DNA of 64,000 nt from Bacillota bacterium (GCA_029781045.1 JAKOXL010000024.1:211210-275209); one strand, 5' to 3'; positions 45,612 through 54,915 are shown, counted from the stretch's first letter. The notes: generated by a model not told the origin, from the letters alone. Made by a program: numbers and translations.

Positions 45612-46061
45612 ATGCGAGCCGTAGTACAACGGGTCACGTATGGCAGTGTGACCATAGATGGTGAAATGGTAGCTTCTATTGGTCGGGGAGTGGTCGTCCT
45701 CTTGGGTGTGGGTGAGGATGACAACCCGGAAGATGCCAAGTATATTGCGCAGAAGGTAGTGGGGCTGCGCATTTTCAACGATGAGAATGGTAAGATGAAC
45801 TTGGATCTGAAGGACGTGGGAGGATCGGTTCTGGCAGTTTCCCAGTTTACCCTCCACGGTGACGCCAGACGAGGTAGGCGTCCCAGCTATAGCCAGGCCG
45901 CGCCTCCTACTTTGGCTGAAGAACTCTATTTGGTATGTGTGGAGGAAATGCGACAGTTGGGTGTGCCGGTTGCTACCGGCGTCTTTCAGGCCATGATGAA
46001 GGTTGAGATCCACAACGACGGCCCGGTGACGATCTTGCTTGACAGCAAGCGGGTTTTTTAG
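45612..46061 (+). CDS. dtd: D-aminoacyl-tRNA deacylase
   Basis: Removes D-amino acids (and glycine) mischarged on tRNA. The 149-residue product has [12 protein letters not shown] at the start, the [17 protein letters not shown] motif and [21 protein letters not shown] at the end, which includes the family's metal-free active-site elements. The ATG follows GAGGAGGAACC. It directly follows relA, as in most Bacillota. Confidence 0.96.
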   Translation: MRAVVQRVTYGSVTIDGEMVASIGRGVVVLLGVGEDDNPEDAKYIAQKVVGLRIFNDENGKMNLDLKDVGGSVLAVSQFTLHGDARRGRRPSYSQAAPPTLAEELYLVCVEEMRQLGVPVATGVFQAMMKVEIHNDGPVTILLDSKRVF

Positions 46062-46075
46062 GAGGAATGTGGCAT

Positions 46076-46699
46076 ATGCAAATACGAAAGCAGCGTATGG
46101 GTCCCTTGGGCACCAATTGCTACTTGGTGTGGGATGAGGTTAGCAATGAGGGCATGCTTATTGACCCGGCGGGGCGGCGGGAGCGCATTCTGGAAATCCT
46201 GGAGGGTTTTACGGGCCAAATTAAATACATAGTACTAACCCATGGTCACCCGGATCATGTCAGCGGGGTTCAGGCTACGAAAGAGATTACCCAGGCGCCC
46301 GCCTTGATCCATCGGCTAGACGCTCCGATGCTGACCGATCATGACAATATGATAGCTCGCTATTTGGGAATTACTGAACCGTTGCCCCCGGCCGATCGGT
46401 TGCTTGACGGGGGAGAGAACCTGCGATTGGGTAAACTAGTTTTCGAAGTCATCCATACCCCGGGTCATACGGAGGGCGGAATCGTCCTGTTTGGTGAAGG
46501 TGTACTATTCTCTGGTGATACCCTTTTTGCCGGTTCCATCGGTCGTTATGACTTACCGGGTGGTAACTGGGAAAAACTGAAAGAATCACTGCGACGGCTG
46601 ATGAAGCTCCCGGTTGACACGGTGGTTTATCCCGGTCACGGTGAGGCCAGCAGTATCGCTGAGGAACTGGTACATAACCGTTATTTGCCAGAACTTTAG
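46076..46699 (+). CDS. MBL-fold metallo-hydrolase (glyoxalase II-like, YqgX type)
   Basis: The 207-residue metallo-beta-lactamase-fold protein has the metal motif THGHPDHVSG, HTPGHTEGG, FSGDTLFAGSIGR and PGHGEASS. It could be a hydroxyacylglutathione-type thiolesterase or a bacillithiol-related hydrolase; the substrate is unknown. ATG 46076 lies 10 bases after GGAGG, whereas ATG 46067 would be too near. Confidence 0.9.
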   Translation: MQIRKQRMGPLGTNCYLVWDEVSNEGMLIDPAGRRERILEILEGFTGQIKYIVLTHGHPDHVSGVQATKEITQAPALIHRLDAPMLTDHDNMIARYLGITEPLPPADRLLDGGENLRLGKLVFEVIHTPGHTEGGIVLFGEGVLFSGDTLFAGSIGRYDLPGGNWEKLKESLRRLMKLPVDTVVYPGHGEASSIAEELVHNRYLPEL

Positions 46700-46723
46700 T
46701 TGCAGGAGTGGAGGAGAGTAAAT

Positions 46724-48517
46724 TTGAGTAAGTACTTTGCCTGGAAACGCACCCATTATTGTGGTGAGTTAAGGTCCACCCACGTAGGACAAGAGGTGGT
46801 ATTGTTGGGATGGGTGCAGAAGAGGCGTGATTTAGGCGGTCTCATTTTTATTGATCTAAGAGATAGAAGTGGTATTGTGCAATTGACCCTAGACCCGCAG
46901 CAGGCGCCAGCTGCCTTCCGAGCCGCGGAAGAAGTAAGAAGCGAGTATGTGCTGGCGTGTCGCGGCCGGGTGGCGATGCGCCCGGAAGGGGGCGCCAATC
47001 CACTGATGGCGACAGGAGAAGTGGAAGTTCACCTCACCGACCTGGAAGTGCTGAATCAGGCTAAGACGCCACCCTTCTACATTCAGCCCGACCTGGATGC
47101 GGACGAGACTTTGCGCCTCAAGTATCGTTATCTAGATCTGCGTCGACCCGACTTACAACATGGCTTAATTACGCGACACAAGATTGCGGCGGCTGTGCGT
47201 AGCTATCTAAATGCTAATGGTTTCTTGGAAATAGAAACTCCCATCCTCACCAAGAGCACGCCGGAAGGGGCCCGTGACTACTTGGTACCTTCTCGGGTTT
47301 CGCCGGGAAGTTTCTATGCCCTGCCCCAGTCGCCCCAGTTGTTTAAGCAGCTGCTGATGGTAAGCGGTTTCGATCGCTACTATCAGCTGGCCCGCTGCTT
47401 CCGGGATGAAGACTTACGAGCCGATCGCCAGCCCGAGTTTACGCAGATAGATGTGGAAATGTCTTTTGTAGGGGAGGCTGATGTGCAGCGCCTAACGGAA
47501 GGAATGATACGTCATGTCTGTAGCGAGGTTTTGGGCCTTGACGGCGAAAGCATTCAGTTTCCGCATCTCTCCTACGATGAGGCAATGGCTCGTTACGGCT
47601 CTGACAAGCCCGACATCCGCTTTGGGATGGAGTTGGTGGATGTAACGGCAGTGGCGAAAGAAAGCGAATTCCAAGTCTTTCAGGGAGCTCCGTGTGTAAA
47701 GGCAATTAACGCCAAGGGGGCGGCAAAGCGCTTTTCCCGCAAAGATATAGACAGGCTGACCGAATATGTGGCACGTTACGGAGCCAAGGGACTGGCTTGG
47801 ATGGCTATAGAGACCGACGGGGTGCGTTCCCCCATTGGCAAGTTTTTCACGGAAGATACGCTTTCCAAGCTGAAGGCCCAACTGGCTGCTGAGCCTGAGG
47901 ATCTCCTGCTGTTTGTAGCAGCTGAACCGGAAGTGGTGGCCACAGTGCTGGGCGCGTTGCGCTTGCATGTGGGAGAACTCTTGCAACTGATACCTGCCAA
48001 TACCTTTAATTTCCTCTGGGTAACAGATTTTCCCCTTTTAGAGTGGGACAAAGATGAAGGTCGTTTTGTGGCCCTGCATCATCCTTTTACCGCGCCCAAG
48101 GATGAGGATTTGCCCCTCTTGACTAGTGATCCGGGCCGTGTTCGCGCTAAAGCCTATGACTTGGTACTTAACGGAGTAGAGTTGGGAGGGGGCAGCATCC
48201 GCATTCATAGACGGGAAGTGCAGGAACAGATGTTCAAAGCCATTGGTTTGGAAATGGACGAGGCCAAGCGGCAGTTCGGCTTCTTGCTGGAGGCCTTTGA
48301 GTTTGGCACGCCGCCCCATGGTGGTATCGCCTTGGGTCTAGACCGTTTTGCTATGCTTTTGGCTAATCGCTCCAGTATTCGGGATGTCATTGCTTTCCCG
48401 AAAACCACCAGCGCCACCGACTTAATGACACAGGCTCCCGGCCCCGTGGCCCAGCAGCAGTTAAGCGAGTTGGGAATTTCTTTGGGACAAGTATTAGAAA
48501 AAAATGCTAATTGCTGA
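46724..48517 (+). CDS. aspS: Aspartyl-tRNA synthetase
   Basis: The 597-residue class II synthetase has an N-terminal OB anticodon-binding domain ([26 protein letters not shown]), motif 2 with [23 protein letters not shown], a GAD insertion, and motif 3 with [32 protein letters not shown] 46724 is preferred because GGAGGAGAG lies at 46710-46717; the frame opens at 46700. In Bacillus hisS precedes aspS; here it is missing and the gene follows the MBL protein. 6S RNA lies downstream. Confidence 0.96.
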   Translation: MSKYFAWKRTHYCGELRSTHVGQEVVLLGWVQKRRDLGGLIFIDLRDRSGIVQLTLDPQQAPAAFRAAEEVRSEYVLACRGRVAMRPEGGANPLMATGEVEVHLTDLEVLNQAKTPPFYIQPDLDADETLRLKYRYLDLRRPDLQHGLITRHKIAAAVRSYLNANGFLEIETPILTKSTPEGARDYLVPSRVSPGSFYALPQSPQLFKQLLMVSGFDRYYQLARCFRDEDLRADRQPEFTQIDVEMSFVGEADVQRLTEGMIRHVCSEVLGLDGESIQFPHLSYDEAMARYGSDKPDIRFGMELVDVTAVAKESEFQVFQGAPCVKAINAKGAAKRFSRKDIDRLTEYVARYGAKGLAWMAIETDGVRSPIGKFFTEDTLSKLKAQLAAEPEDLLLFVAAEPEVVATVLGALRLHVGELLQLIPANTFNFLWVTDFPLLEWDKDEGRFVALHHPFTAPKDEDLPLLTSDPGRVRAKAYDLVLNGVELGGGSIRIHRREVQEQMFKAIGLEMDEAKRQFGFLLEAFEFGTPPHGGIALGLDRFAMLLANRSSIRDVIAFPKTTSATDLMTQAPGPVAQQQLSELGISLGQVLEKNANC

Positions 48518-48589
48518 CTTGCAATTGACGCCATCCTGTGTTAAGATTTTGTTAGAAATTCGCGTGAGCTCACTGGAAAGTACTACTTG

Positions 48590-48618
48590 TTGTCTACAAC
48601 GGGGATGACTGTTACAAT
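48590..48618 (+). promoter_or_regulatory. Promoter for the 6S RNA
   Basis: TTGTCT (48590-48595), 17 bases, then TACAAT (48613-48618) preceded by the extended TGT. Transcription should start at about 48625. Confidence 0.75.
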
Positions 48619-48624
48619 AAGTTT

Positions 48625-48848
48625 AAAGAACACGATAACAGCTTTTCTGCTGTGTGCGTGGGTTCGCTCTGTTTTGAACCAACACATTCACATGGGGCGC
48701 CGGATCTGCCGCGGCGTACATGCCCGCATAGTCCGGGACGTATAAAACGGACAGTATGGTGCCCACCCTGCGAGAGCGGGTTTCAAAAACGGAAAGAGCT
48801 CACGGCATGGTGGATCATTTTCCGGCGAGGTAATTACCTCGCCTTTTT
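48625..48848 (+). ncRNA. ssrS: Probable 6S RNA
   Basis: A non-coding transcript of about 224 bases lies between aspS and the next gene, with its own promoter and terminator. It folds by eye into a long rod with an interrupted closing stem: TGC/GCA and CGTG/CACG, GCTCT/AGAGC, TTTTG/CAAAA. A central bubble holds a 3'-side hairpin (CCTGC-GAGA-GCGGG), then an upper stem (TGGG-CGCC/GGTG-CCCA) and an apical stem (GTCCG/CGGAC). That is the 6S RNA plan, mimicking an open promoter to trap sigma-A RNA polymerase. In Bacillus, 6S RNA (bsrA) also lies near aspS and yrvM/rarA. I could not search a covariance model, so the name rests on fold and position. Confidence 0.7.
48824..48848 (+). terminator. Intrinsic terminator of the 6S RNA
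   Basis: Perfect palindrome GGCGAGGTAATTACCTCGCC followed by TTTTT. Confidence 0.9.
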
Positions 48849-48920
48849 GCTGTTGTGAGCAGGAGAAGCTAAAATAGTAGAGAACAAAGGTAATGTTTAT
48901 TGACTGAAAGGTGGAGTAGG

Positions 48921-49379
48921 GTGCAACAGCAACAACAAAGGGGCGTAGTCGTGGCTTGTGATTCGCAGCTGGCGCGGGTGCAAATAGTTCAGCATTCGGC
49001 TTGTGCCAGTTGCGGTAGATGCAGCATGAGCCAGGATGAGAGGACGCGGATCGTAACAGCCCGTAATCTGGTTTCGGCTCAGCCGGGTGATCGAGTCATT
49101 CTGTCCATGTCACAAGGGGAAGTGCTGCAAGCCGGGCTGTTGGCGTATACAGTCCCCCTTCTGACCATGTTCTTAGGTGCCTTTTTGGGCCAGCAAATCG
49201 CCGGGCAATTAGGTTCAGTTGTTGGCGGGTTTGGAGCACTAACCGTTACCTATCTGGTGCTACACCGTTTTTTGGAACCGCGTCTGCAGAAGGCTGCTAA
49301 ATTCACCATTAATATCACACAAATTATCGAAGATGAGGAGGCCAATTGTTGTGTCACAGATGATAACTGTCACCACTAA
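48921..49379 (+). CDS. RseC/MucC-family membrane protein
   Basis: The product, about 152 residues, has a CASCGRCS cysteine motif near residue 29 and two membrane helices (LLAYTVPLLTMFLGAFLG and GSVVGGFGALTVTYLVL). This is the RseC/MucC plan, known in the Rnf/SoxR-reducing and Alg regulation systems. The GTG at 48921 with AAAGGTGGAG upstream is favoured; a TTG at 48900 also has a usable site. It overlaps trxA by 29 bases, suggesting a redox partnership. Confidence 0.83.
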   Translation: MQQQQQRGVVVACDSQLARVQIVQHSACASCGRCSMSQDERTRIVTARNLVSAQPGDRVILSMSQGEVLQAGLLAYTVPLLTMFLGAFLGQQIAGQLGSVVGGFGALTVTYLVLHRFLEPRLQKAAKFTINITQIIEDEEANCCVTDDNCHH

Positions 49380-49674
49380 TACTTTTGAAACCGATGTGCT
49401 CAAAGCAGGCAGACCGATTCTGGTTGATTTTTGGGCAACCTGGTGCGGACCTTGCCGCATGGTAAGTCCCATCTTGGAGGAGTTGGCGCAGGAGTTGGCG
49501 GAGAAGTTGACCATTGCCAAGGTTGACGTGGACGCCGAACCAGCCATTGCGGCCAAGTACAATATAATGAGCATTCCCACCATGGTTTTGTTCAAAGACG
49601 GTAAAGAAGTGACGCGTTTGATGGGGGCCATGCCTAAGGCCGCTATTAAGCAGCGCATTGAAGCCTACTTGTAA
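49351..49674 (+). CDS. trxA: Thioredoxin
   Basis: The 107-residue product has the WCGPC active site (about residue 30), the following FxxDxxRP-like VDFWATWCGPCRMVSP and the cis-proline loop SIPTMVLF. It reduces disulfides in the cytoplasm. GTG 49351 lies about 9 bases after GAGGAGG, overlapping the end of the RseC-like gene. The tandem with an RseC protein and not trxB is notable, but a thioredoxin reductase may be elsewhere. Confidence 0.95.
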   Translation: MSQMITVTTNTFETDVLKAGRPILVDFWATWCGPCRMVSPILEELAQELAEKLTIAKVDVDAEPAIAAKYNIMSIPTMVLFKDGKEVTRLMGAMPKAAIKQRIEAYL

Positions 49675-49693
49675 AGGAACTGGGGGAAGAAAA

Positions 49694-50728
49694 ATGCGTT
49701 ATATCGACCTGCGCAGTGACACAGTCACAGTGCCCAGTGAAGGGATGCGCCAGGCCATGTACAAGGCCGAGGTGGGTGACGACGTTTATGGGGAGGACCC
49801 ATCGGTTAGACGCCTAGAGGAGTTAATGGCGGAACTAAGTGGAAAGGAAGCGGCCCTTTTTGTCACCAGTGGTACCCAGGGAAACCTAGTAGCCCTTCTG
49901 ACCCATTGTGATCGAGGCGCAGAAGTGATACTGGAAGCGGAAGCCCATATCTTCTTCTATGAGGTAGGAGGAATGTCGGCTATGGGTGGACTCATTCCCG
50001 TGCGGGTGCGGGGTGAGCGGGGTGTGCTACAACCCGACGCGGTGCGTGCCGCTATCCGCGGGCAGAACATACACTTTCCCCATACAGGGCTTATCTGCCT
50101 AGAGAACACCCATAATCGGGCCGGTGGCACTGTAACCACCATTGAACAGATGGAAGCGGTGCGCCAGGTGGCAAAGGATTTCGGCATTCCTATCCATATG
50201 GACGGTGCCCGCCTCTTCAATGCGGCGGTGGCTTTGGGTGAGCCTCTGGCCAAGATGTCAGCCCCAGTGGATTCGGTAAGTATCTGCTTATCCAAGGGTT
50301 TAGGCGCGCCTGTAGGTTCAGTGCTCTGTGGTAGCCGTGATTTTATAGAGAAAGCCCGTAAATATCGCAAAATGCTGGGTGGTGGAATGAGGCAGGCCGG
50401 TGTTTTAGCAGCTGCCGGTATCTATGCTTTGCAGCACAATGTGGACCGTTTGGCGGAAGACCATGCTAATGCCCGCCTCTTGGCTGAAGGATTGGCCAAT
50501 ATACCAGGCATCGCGATTGATATGGATTCGGTGCAGACCAACATAGTGGTCTGCGATGTGGCTGGCACGGAGCGTACAGCCACCCAGTTGACGACCCGCT
50601 TCTTGGAACACGGTGTGCGAGCCAATGCTACCGGTGAATACACCATACGTTTTGTAACTCACCTAGATGTGACCAGGGAAGACTGTCAAGTAGCTTTAGA
50701 GCGCATTAAACTAGCGTTAAACGGGTGA
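49694..50728 (+). CDS. ltaE: Low-specificity L-threonine aldolase
   Basis: PLP enzyme that cleaves threonine/allo-threonine to glycine and acetaldehyde. The 344-residue product has DLRSDTVTVP at the start, GDDVYGEDPSV, the HMDGARLFNAAVALG block, and the PLP-lysine region CLSKGLGAPVGS. ATG 49694 follows GGGGGAAG. It overlaps the next gene by one base (TGATG). It is inserted in the aspS-rarA-mnmA neighbourhood. Confidence 0.94.
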   Translation: MRYIDLRSDTVTVPSEGMRQAMYKAEVGDDVYGEDPSVRRLEELMAELSGKEAALFVTSGTQGNLVALLTHCDRGAEVILEAEAHIFFYEVGGMSAMGGLIPVRVRGERGVLQPDAVRAAIRGQNIHFPHTGLICLENTHNRAGGTVTTIEQMEAVRQVAKDFGIPIHMDGARLFNAAVALGEPLAKMSAPVDSVSICLSKGLGAPVGSVLCGSRDFIEKARKYRKMLGGGMRQAGVLAAAGIYALQHNVDRLAEDHANARLLAEGLANIPGIAIDMDSVQTNIVVCDVAGTERTATQLTTRFLEHGVRANATGEYTIRFVTHLDVTREDCQVALERIKLALNG

Positions 50729-52083
50729 TGATTGTGGATATTTTTTCCCATCATCGACAAGAGCTAATGAGAAGACAGGCTCCACTATCCGAGCGTATGC
50801 GGCCCCGTACCATCGATGAGGTGGTTGGGCAAGAGCATATCATCGGTGAAGGACGCTTGCTGCGCCGGGCGATTATTGCTGACCGCCTTACGTCGCTGAT
50901 CTTTTACGGTCCCCCGGGCACAGGGAAGACAACCCTGGCCCGGGTTATTGCTAATACTACCAGTATGGCTTTTGAACAACTGAGTGCAGTTACTGCTGGC
51001 GTATCGGATATCCGCCGGGTGGTAGCTGCAGCGGAAGAACGCTTGGGAATGAACGGTCAGGCGACGGTTCTTTTCATCGATGAAATCCATCGCTTCAATA
51101 GGGCTCAGCAAGACGCCCTTCTACCCCATGTGGAAGCGGGCACCATTGTGCTTATTGGGGCCACAACGGAGAACCCCTATTTTGAAGTAAACTCGCCACT
51201 GCTGTCCCGTTCCCGTATCTTCCGTTTGCACCCGCTTACTGAGGATCACATTCGTACCATTTTGCTACGGGCTCTTCAGGATGAGGAGCGAGGACTGGGT
51301 AGATACAAGGTACAAATGGATGAAGCGGCTCTTGAGCATTTGGTACGGGTGGCGGATGGTGATGCCCGTTCTGCGCTGAATGGGTTGGAGTTAGCTGTAT
51401 TAACCACCGAACCCGATGCCAATGGAGTACGTCACATCACAGCAGCCATAGCTGCTGAATCGGTGCAGCAACGGGTTATTGTCTACGACAAGCAGGGCGA
51501 CCAGCACTATGATTCAATTTCGGCCTTTATCAAGTCCATGCGAGGCAGTGACCCGGATGCGGCCGTTTATTGGTTGGCGCGCATGATCCGCGCCGGCGAA
51601 GATCCCAACTTCATAGCCAGGAGGATAATCATATGTGCTGCTGAAGACGTGGGAAATGCGGATCCTAGAGCCTTGATGGTAGCTGTGGCCGCAGCTCAGG
51701 CGGCCAACATGGTCGGCTGGCCAGAGGCCCGTATTCCGCTGGCCCAGGCAGCTATTTATCTTGCGTGTGCTCCTAAAGGAAACGCGGTGTGTAAAGCCAT
51801 AGACAAGGCACTTTCCGATGTGGATAACGAGTCCTTTGCTGGGGTGCCCAAACACCTGCGTGATAGCAGCTATAAGGGAGCTGCTCAACTAGGCCATGGT
51901 CAAGGTTATAAGTATCCCCATGATTTTCCAGGTCATTTCGTGGTGCAGCAGTATCTGCCTGATAACTTGCTGCAAAAACGGTATTACGAACCCAGCGCCA
52001 GTGGTTATGAACAAGTCCACCGCGAGAGATTGCAGCATTGGTATGGAGAGCGGGGGAATGCTAGTGATAAAGAAAGAGAATAG
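50728..52083 (+). CDS. rarA: Replication-associated recombination protein RarA
   Basis: The 451-residue AAA+ protein (MgsA/YrvN) acts at stalled forks. It has RPRTIDEVVGQEHI, Walker A GPPGTGKTT, Walker B LFIDEIHRFNRAQQDALLPHVE, sensor 1 GATTENPYFEVNSPLLSRSRIF, and a C-terminal tetramerisation domain. The ATG overlaps the aldolase stop (TGATG). In Bacillus rarA lies in the same region near 6S RNA. Confidence 0.95.
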   Translation: MIVDIFSHHRQELMRRQAPLSERMRPRTIDEVVGQEHIIGEGRLLRRAIIADRLTSLIFYGPPGTGKTTLARVIANTTSMAFEQLSAVTAGVSDIRRVVAAAEERLGMNGQATVLFIDEIHRFNRAQQDALLPHVEAGTIVLIGATTENPYFEVNSPLLSRSRIFRLHPLTEDHIRTILLRALQDEERGLGRYKVQMDEAALEHLVRVADGDARSALNGLELAVLTTEPDANGVRHITAAIAAESVQQRVIVYDKQGDQHYDSISAFIKSMRGSDPDAAVYWLARMIRAGEDPNFIARRIIICAAEDVGNADPRALMVAVAAAQAANMVGWPEARIPLAQAAIYLACAPKGNAVCKAIDKALSDVDNESFAGVPKHLRDSSYKGAAQLGHGQGYKYPHDFPGHFVVQQYLPDNLLQKRYYEPSASGYEQVHRERLQHWYGERGNASDKERE

Positions 52084-52708
52084 TCCGGAGATGTACACTA
52101 CAGTCGCGCAGTCGGTACGCGTGCGTATACCAGTGGGTTTGTGCCGATTCATTGCCTCAGTGAAAGAAGTGGGAAGTGAGGCAGAAGCTAAAGAGTTTAT
52201 TGAGGCTGTGAGTAAAGAGTTTGCAGATGCTACCCATAACGCCTGGGCCTATAAGATTGGTTTTGGGGACAGATGTATACGTCGCTTTAGTGATGCGGGT
52301 GAGCCTGCCAACACGGCCGGCCCGCCAATGCTGCAGGCCATAGAAGGTCAAGGGTTGACCAATGTGGTGGTAGTTGGCTCCCGCTACTTCGGTGGCGTAA
52401 AATTAGGGGTCGGAGGGCTGATAAGAGCCTATCGTGATACAGCTCTGGCAGGTTTAGAAGCCGCCGGTGTTCGTCAGGAAGTTATTATGGTTCCTGTTAT
52501 GGTGCGGTCGGTGGATTACGCTTATCTGGGTGATGTTCTGCGGGAGATAGAGAGTGCCAAGGGCATCATCGGTAACCTTGGGTACGGTGAGAAGGTAACC
52601 ATTCAGGCCCGTGTCAGGCCGGCTGAAATTGGTCAACTGCAGCAGCGTATTACTGATATTACCCGCGGACAGGCCAGTTTGGAGGTGGCAGATGACGAAA
52701 GCAACTAA
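52058..52708 (+). CDS. yigZ: YigZ/IMPACT-family protein
   Basis: The 216-residue product has the IMPACT N-terminal domain (SRFIASVKEV-like, ATHNAWAYKIG, FSDAGEPANTAGPPMLQAIEGQGLTNVVVVGSRYFGG-type blocks with KLGVGGLIRAY) and a C-terminal DUF1949. Function unknown; eukaryotic IMPACT inhibits GCN2, and E. coli YigZ is uncharacterised biochemically. ATG 52058 overlaps the rarA end by 26 bases. Confidence 0.9.
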   Translation: MLVIKKENSPEMYTTVAQSVRVRIPVGLCRFIASVKEVGSEAEAKEFIEAVSKEFADATHNAWAYKIGFGDRCIRRFSDAGEPANTAGPPMLQAIEGQGLTNVVVVGSRYFGGVKLGVGGLIRAYRDTALAGLEAAGVRQEVIMVPVMVRSVDYAYLGDVLREIESAKGIIGNLGYGEKVTIQARVRPAEIGQLQQRITDITRGQASLEVADDESN

Positions 52709-53780
52709 AGGGAAGGTGCTGGTGGCCATGAGTGGTGGGGTGGACAGCTCAGTGGCCGCCGTGTTGTTAAAGGAACAAGGGTATGAAGTCTGTGGGGCAA
52801 CCATGCGCCTTTGGGCGTCAGAGGCTGCCGATGCGGCTGCCGGTGGTTGTTGTTCTTTGGCGTCGGTAGAAGACGCCCGCCGGGTTGCCCAGCGTCTGGA
52901 CATTCCCTTTTATGTGTTAAACTTCCGCGATGCATTCCGGGAGCAGGTAGTGGAGGAGTTCATCGCTGAATACAGGGCTGGGCGCACCCCCAATCCGTGT
53001 ATTGCCTGCAACCGATACATGAAGTTTAATCTCTTTCTGCAAAAGGCACTGGCTTTAGGCTTTGACTATATAGCCACTGGCCACTACGCCAAACGGCAGT
53101 ATGATGTAGTAAGTGATCAGTTTTACCTAGAAATGGCAAGAGATGAACACAAGGATCAGACATATGCCCTCTATAACATAACCCCGCAGCAATTGGCTCA
53201 TGTTCTCTTTCCTCTTGGTGACTTGTATAAAGAGGAGGCACGGGAGGTGGCCCGTCGCTATCAGCTACCGACGGCGGAGAAGGAGGAAAGCCAAGAGATC
53301 TGTTTTGTTCCAGACAACGACTATCGCCGCTTCTTAACTGAGGAGGCCGGCCTACCCAGCGTTCCTGGGGTTATAGTTAATAGCAAGGGCGAAGTTCTTG
53401 GTACTCATGAGGGAATACACAACTTCACCATTGGCCAGCGCCGTGGTATTGGTCTAACCCATTCGGAGCCTTTGTATGTGATAGCTATCCGCCCCGAGCT
53501 GAATCAGGTGGTGGTGGGTACCAAAGACGAAGTTTGGACACAAAACCTGCTGGCTAGCCAGGTCAACATCCTTTATTGGCCTAGAGAAGAAAGACCTCAG
53601 CTAAGTGCCAAAATTAGGTACAGTGCTCCGGCGGTTCCCTGCCAAGTGGAGGTTCGGTCTGAGCAAGAACTACGGGTCGTTTTTGATAGCCCGGTGCGAG
53701 CAGCCACACCAGGACAAGCGGTAGTCATCTACCACGGGCGGAAGCTGGTGGGTGGCGGTACGATTCAAAAGGCATGGTAA
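52692..53780 (+). CDS. mnmA: tRNA-specific 2-thiouridylase MnmA
   Basis: The 362-residue product makes 2-thiouridine at U34. It has the PP-loop SGGVDSSVAA, the catalytic cysteines in NPCIACN and ESQEICFV, GHYAK and the C-terminal domain. ATG 52692 follows GGAGGTGGC and overlaps yigZ by 17 bases. It ends at a terminator. Confidence 0.96.
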   Translation: MTKATKGKVLVAMSGGVDSSVAAVLLKEQGYEVCGATMRLWASEAADAAAGGCCSLASVEDARRVAQRLDIPFYVLNFRDAFREQVVEEFIAEYRAGRTPNPCIACNRYMKFNLFLQKALALGFDYIATGHYAKRQYDVVSDQFYLEMARDEHKDQTYALYNITPQQLAHVLFPLGDLYKEEAREVARRYQLPTAEKEESQEICFVPDNDYRRFLTEEAGLPSVPGVIVNSKGEVLGTHEGIHNFTIGQRRGIGLTHSEPLYVIAIRPELNQVVVGTKDEVWTQNLLASQVNILYWPREERPQLSAKIRYSAPAVPCQVEVRSEQELRVVFDSPVRAATPGQAVVIYHGRKLVGGGTIQKAW

Positions 53781-53781
53781 C

Positions 53782-53822
53782 AAAAGGAGATGCGTTGTTG
53801 CGAAACAATGCATCTCCTTTTT
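53782..53822 (+). terminator. Intrinsic terminator after mnmA
   Basis: AAAGGAGATGC/GCATCTCCTTT with an inner TTGTT/AACAA stem, followed by Ts. Confidence 0.88.
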
Positions 53823-53929
53823 GGTGTTTTTCTGCGGGTTTGTAGCCAGGTATGCCTCTAACATAAGCGGGTAAAATAGTCATGGTGGTATTCCTCTCGC
53901 CCAGGTGCGGGCTAGAACGGGGGCGGCGT

Positions 53930-54472
53930 ATGTTTAGAGTCAGGCATCTGATTGGTCTCCCGGTCGTAAATGTGGTAACAGGTGAACGCATAGCGTCGGT
54001 GCGCTCTTTGGTAATCGACTTAGTCGCAGGACAATTGCAGGGTTTAGTGGTACAAAGAGGTAGTCTTTTCCGTGAACCTCAAGTTTTGGACTTCGGGCAA
54101 CTGCACGCCGTTGGGCAAGATGCGGTATTGGTAAAGGATGGGGAAAAGCCTTACGCATTACCTAAGCTGTTAGCCCAACGGCCAGAAGCACAGACTGAGG
54201 ATAAACTCTTTGGTCGTCCGGTTCTTACTTCTGATGGCAAAGCCGTAGGTGCACTTGAAGACCTCTTCTTTGATCCACACACCGGCACTATCTCCCACTA
54301 CTTGCTGGCCGATGGTTTGTTACAGAGCCTGCTGGAAGGGCCAGCAGCGATACCCGCCCCTAGGCAACCGATACTTGGTGAAGAGCATTTGATCATTCCA
54401 GTTGCGTCGGAAGAACCGGTAGAGCAGCTGATGATGGAGCATAGGGAGTCTACAGGCAGTAGCGAGGTGTGA
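53930..54472 (+). CDS. PRC-barrel domain protein (YrrD-like)
   Basis: The 180-residue product has two PRC-barrel repeats: LIGLPVVNVVTGERIASVRSLVID (about residues 7-80) and FGRPVLTSDGKAVGALEDLFFDPHTGTI (about 93-165). These beta-barrels usually bind other proteins or RNA. In Bacillus, yrrD follows the mnmA region. ATG 53930 follows GGGGGCGG. Confidence 0.85.
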   Translation: MFRVRHLIGLPVVNVVTGERIASVRSLVIDLVAGQLQGLVVQRGSLFREPQVLDFGQLHAVGQDAVLVKDGEKPYALPKLLAQRPEAQTEDKLFGRPVLTSDGKAVGALEDLFFDPHTGTISHYLLADGLLQSLLEGPAAIPAPRQPILGEEHLIIPVASEEPVEQLMMEHRESTGSSEV

Positions 54473-54478
54473 TGGATC

Positions 54479-54655
54479 TTGAATCCGTGGCTTTGTCCCA
54501 ATTGTGGTAGCCGGGCTGTTGGCAAGGTCGGACAGGATCACTATTATTGCTCCGATTGCTGTATTGAGTTTGCCAAACGCAAACAAGGTATAGTTCAGTT
54601 CGAAGTAGCCGCTGATGGTACGCTGGTGCTGTTGACAAATGGACAGCCTCAGTAA
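54479..54655 (+). CDS. Small zinc-ribbon-like protein (58 residues)
   Basis: A short TTG-initiated frame with GAGGTG 9 bases upstream encodes 58 residues with two cysteine pairs, CPNCG and CSDCC, about 18 residues apart. It ends in a hydrophilic tail (VLLTNGQPQ). This spacing suggests a zinc ribbon. It lies 6 bases after the PRC-barrel gene and before the next small protein, so it is probably co-transcribed. Function unknown. Confidence 0.65.
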   Translation: MNPWLCPNCGSRAVGKVGQDHYYCSDCCIEFAKRKQGIVQFEVAADGTLVLLTNGQPQ

Positions 54656-54684
54656 CAGTTGCAAGATGAAGGAGGGAATAGCGG

Positions 54685-54867
54685 ATGCGGCGCGGCTTGA
54701 TTGCGGGTATGATTATTGGTGGTGTAATCGGAACCTATTACGGAATGTCTTTAGGCAGTAGACAAGAGCGACGGCTTCGGAGAATGGCCGACGACATTCT
54801 CGATCGTAGCAGTGAAATGATGGAGCGTGTTAAAGAGCGGGCATCGCGCATGATGCCGATACACTGA
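54685..54867 (+). CDS. Small YtxH-like membrane protein
   Basis: The 60-residue product has one N-terminal glycine-rich membrane segment (GLIAGMIIGGVIGTYYGMSLG) and an arginine-rich amphipathic helix (QERRLRRMADDILDRSSEMMERV). This matches the small YtxH/DUF3918-type protein seen downstream of such loci. AAGGAGGG precedes the ATG. Terminator at 54881. Confidence 0.7.
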   Translation: MRRGLIAGMIIGGVIGTYYGMSLGSRQERRLRRMADDILDRSSEMMERVKERASRMMPIH

Positions 54868-54880
54868 TTCCAGTGCTGAA

Positions 54881-54915
54881 AGAGGCCAAGGTGCATTGCA
54901 AATTGGCCTCTTTTT
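54881..54915 (+). terminator. Intrinsic terminator after the YtxH-like gene
   Basis: AGAGGCCAA/TTGGCCTCT with a 13-base loop, followed by TTTTC. Confidence 0.82.

Noticed and set aside
48652-48858. 68-codon frame in the region after aspS
   Set aside because: It overlaps the structured 6S-like RNA and has no ribosome-binding site or similarity.
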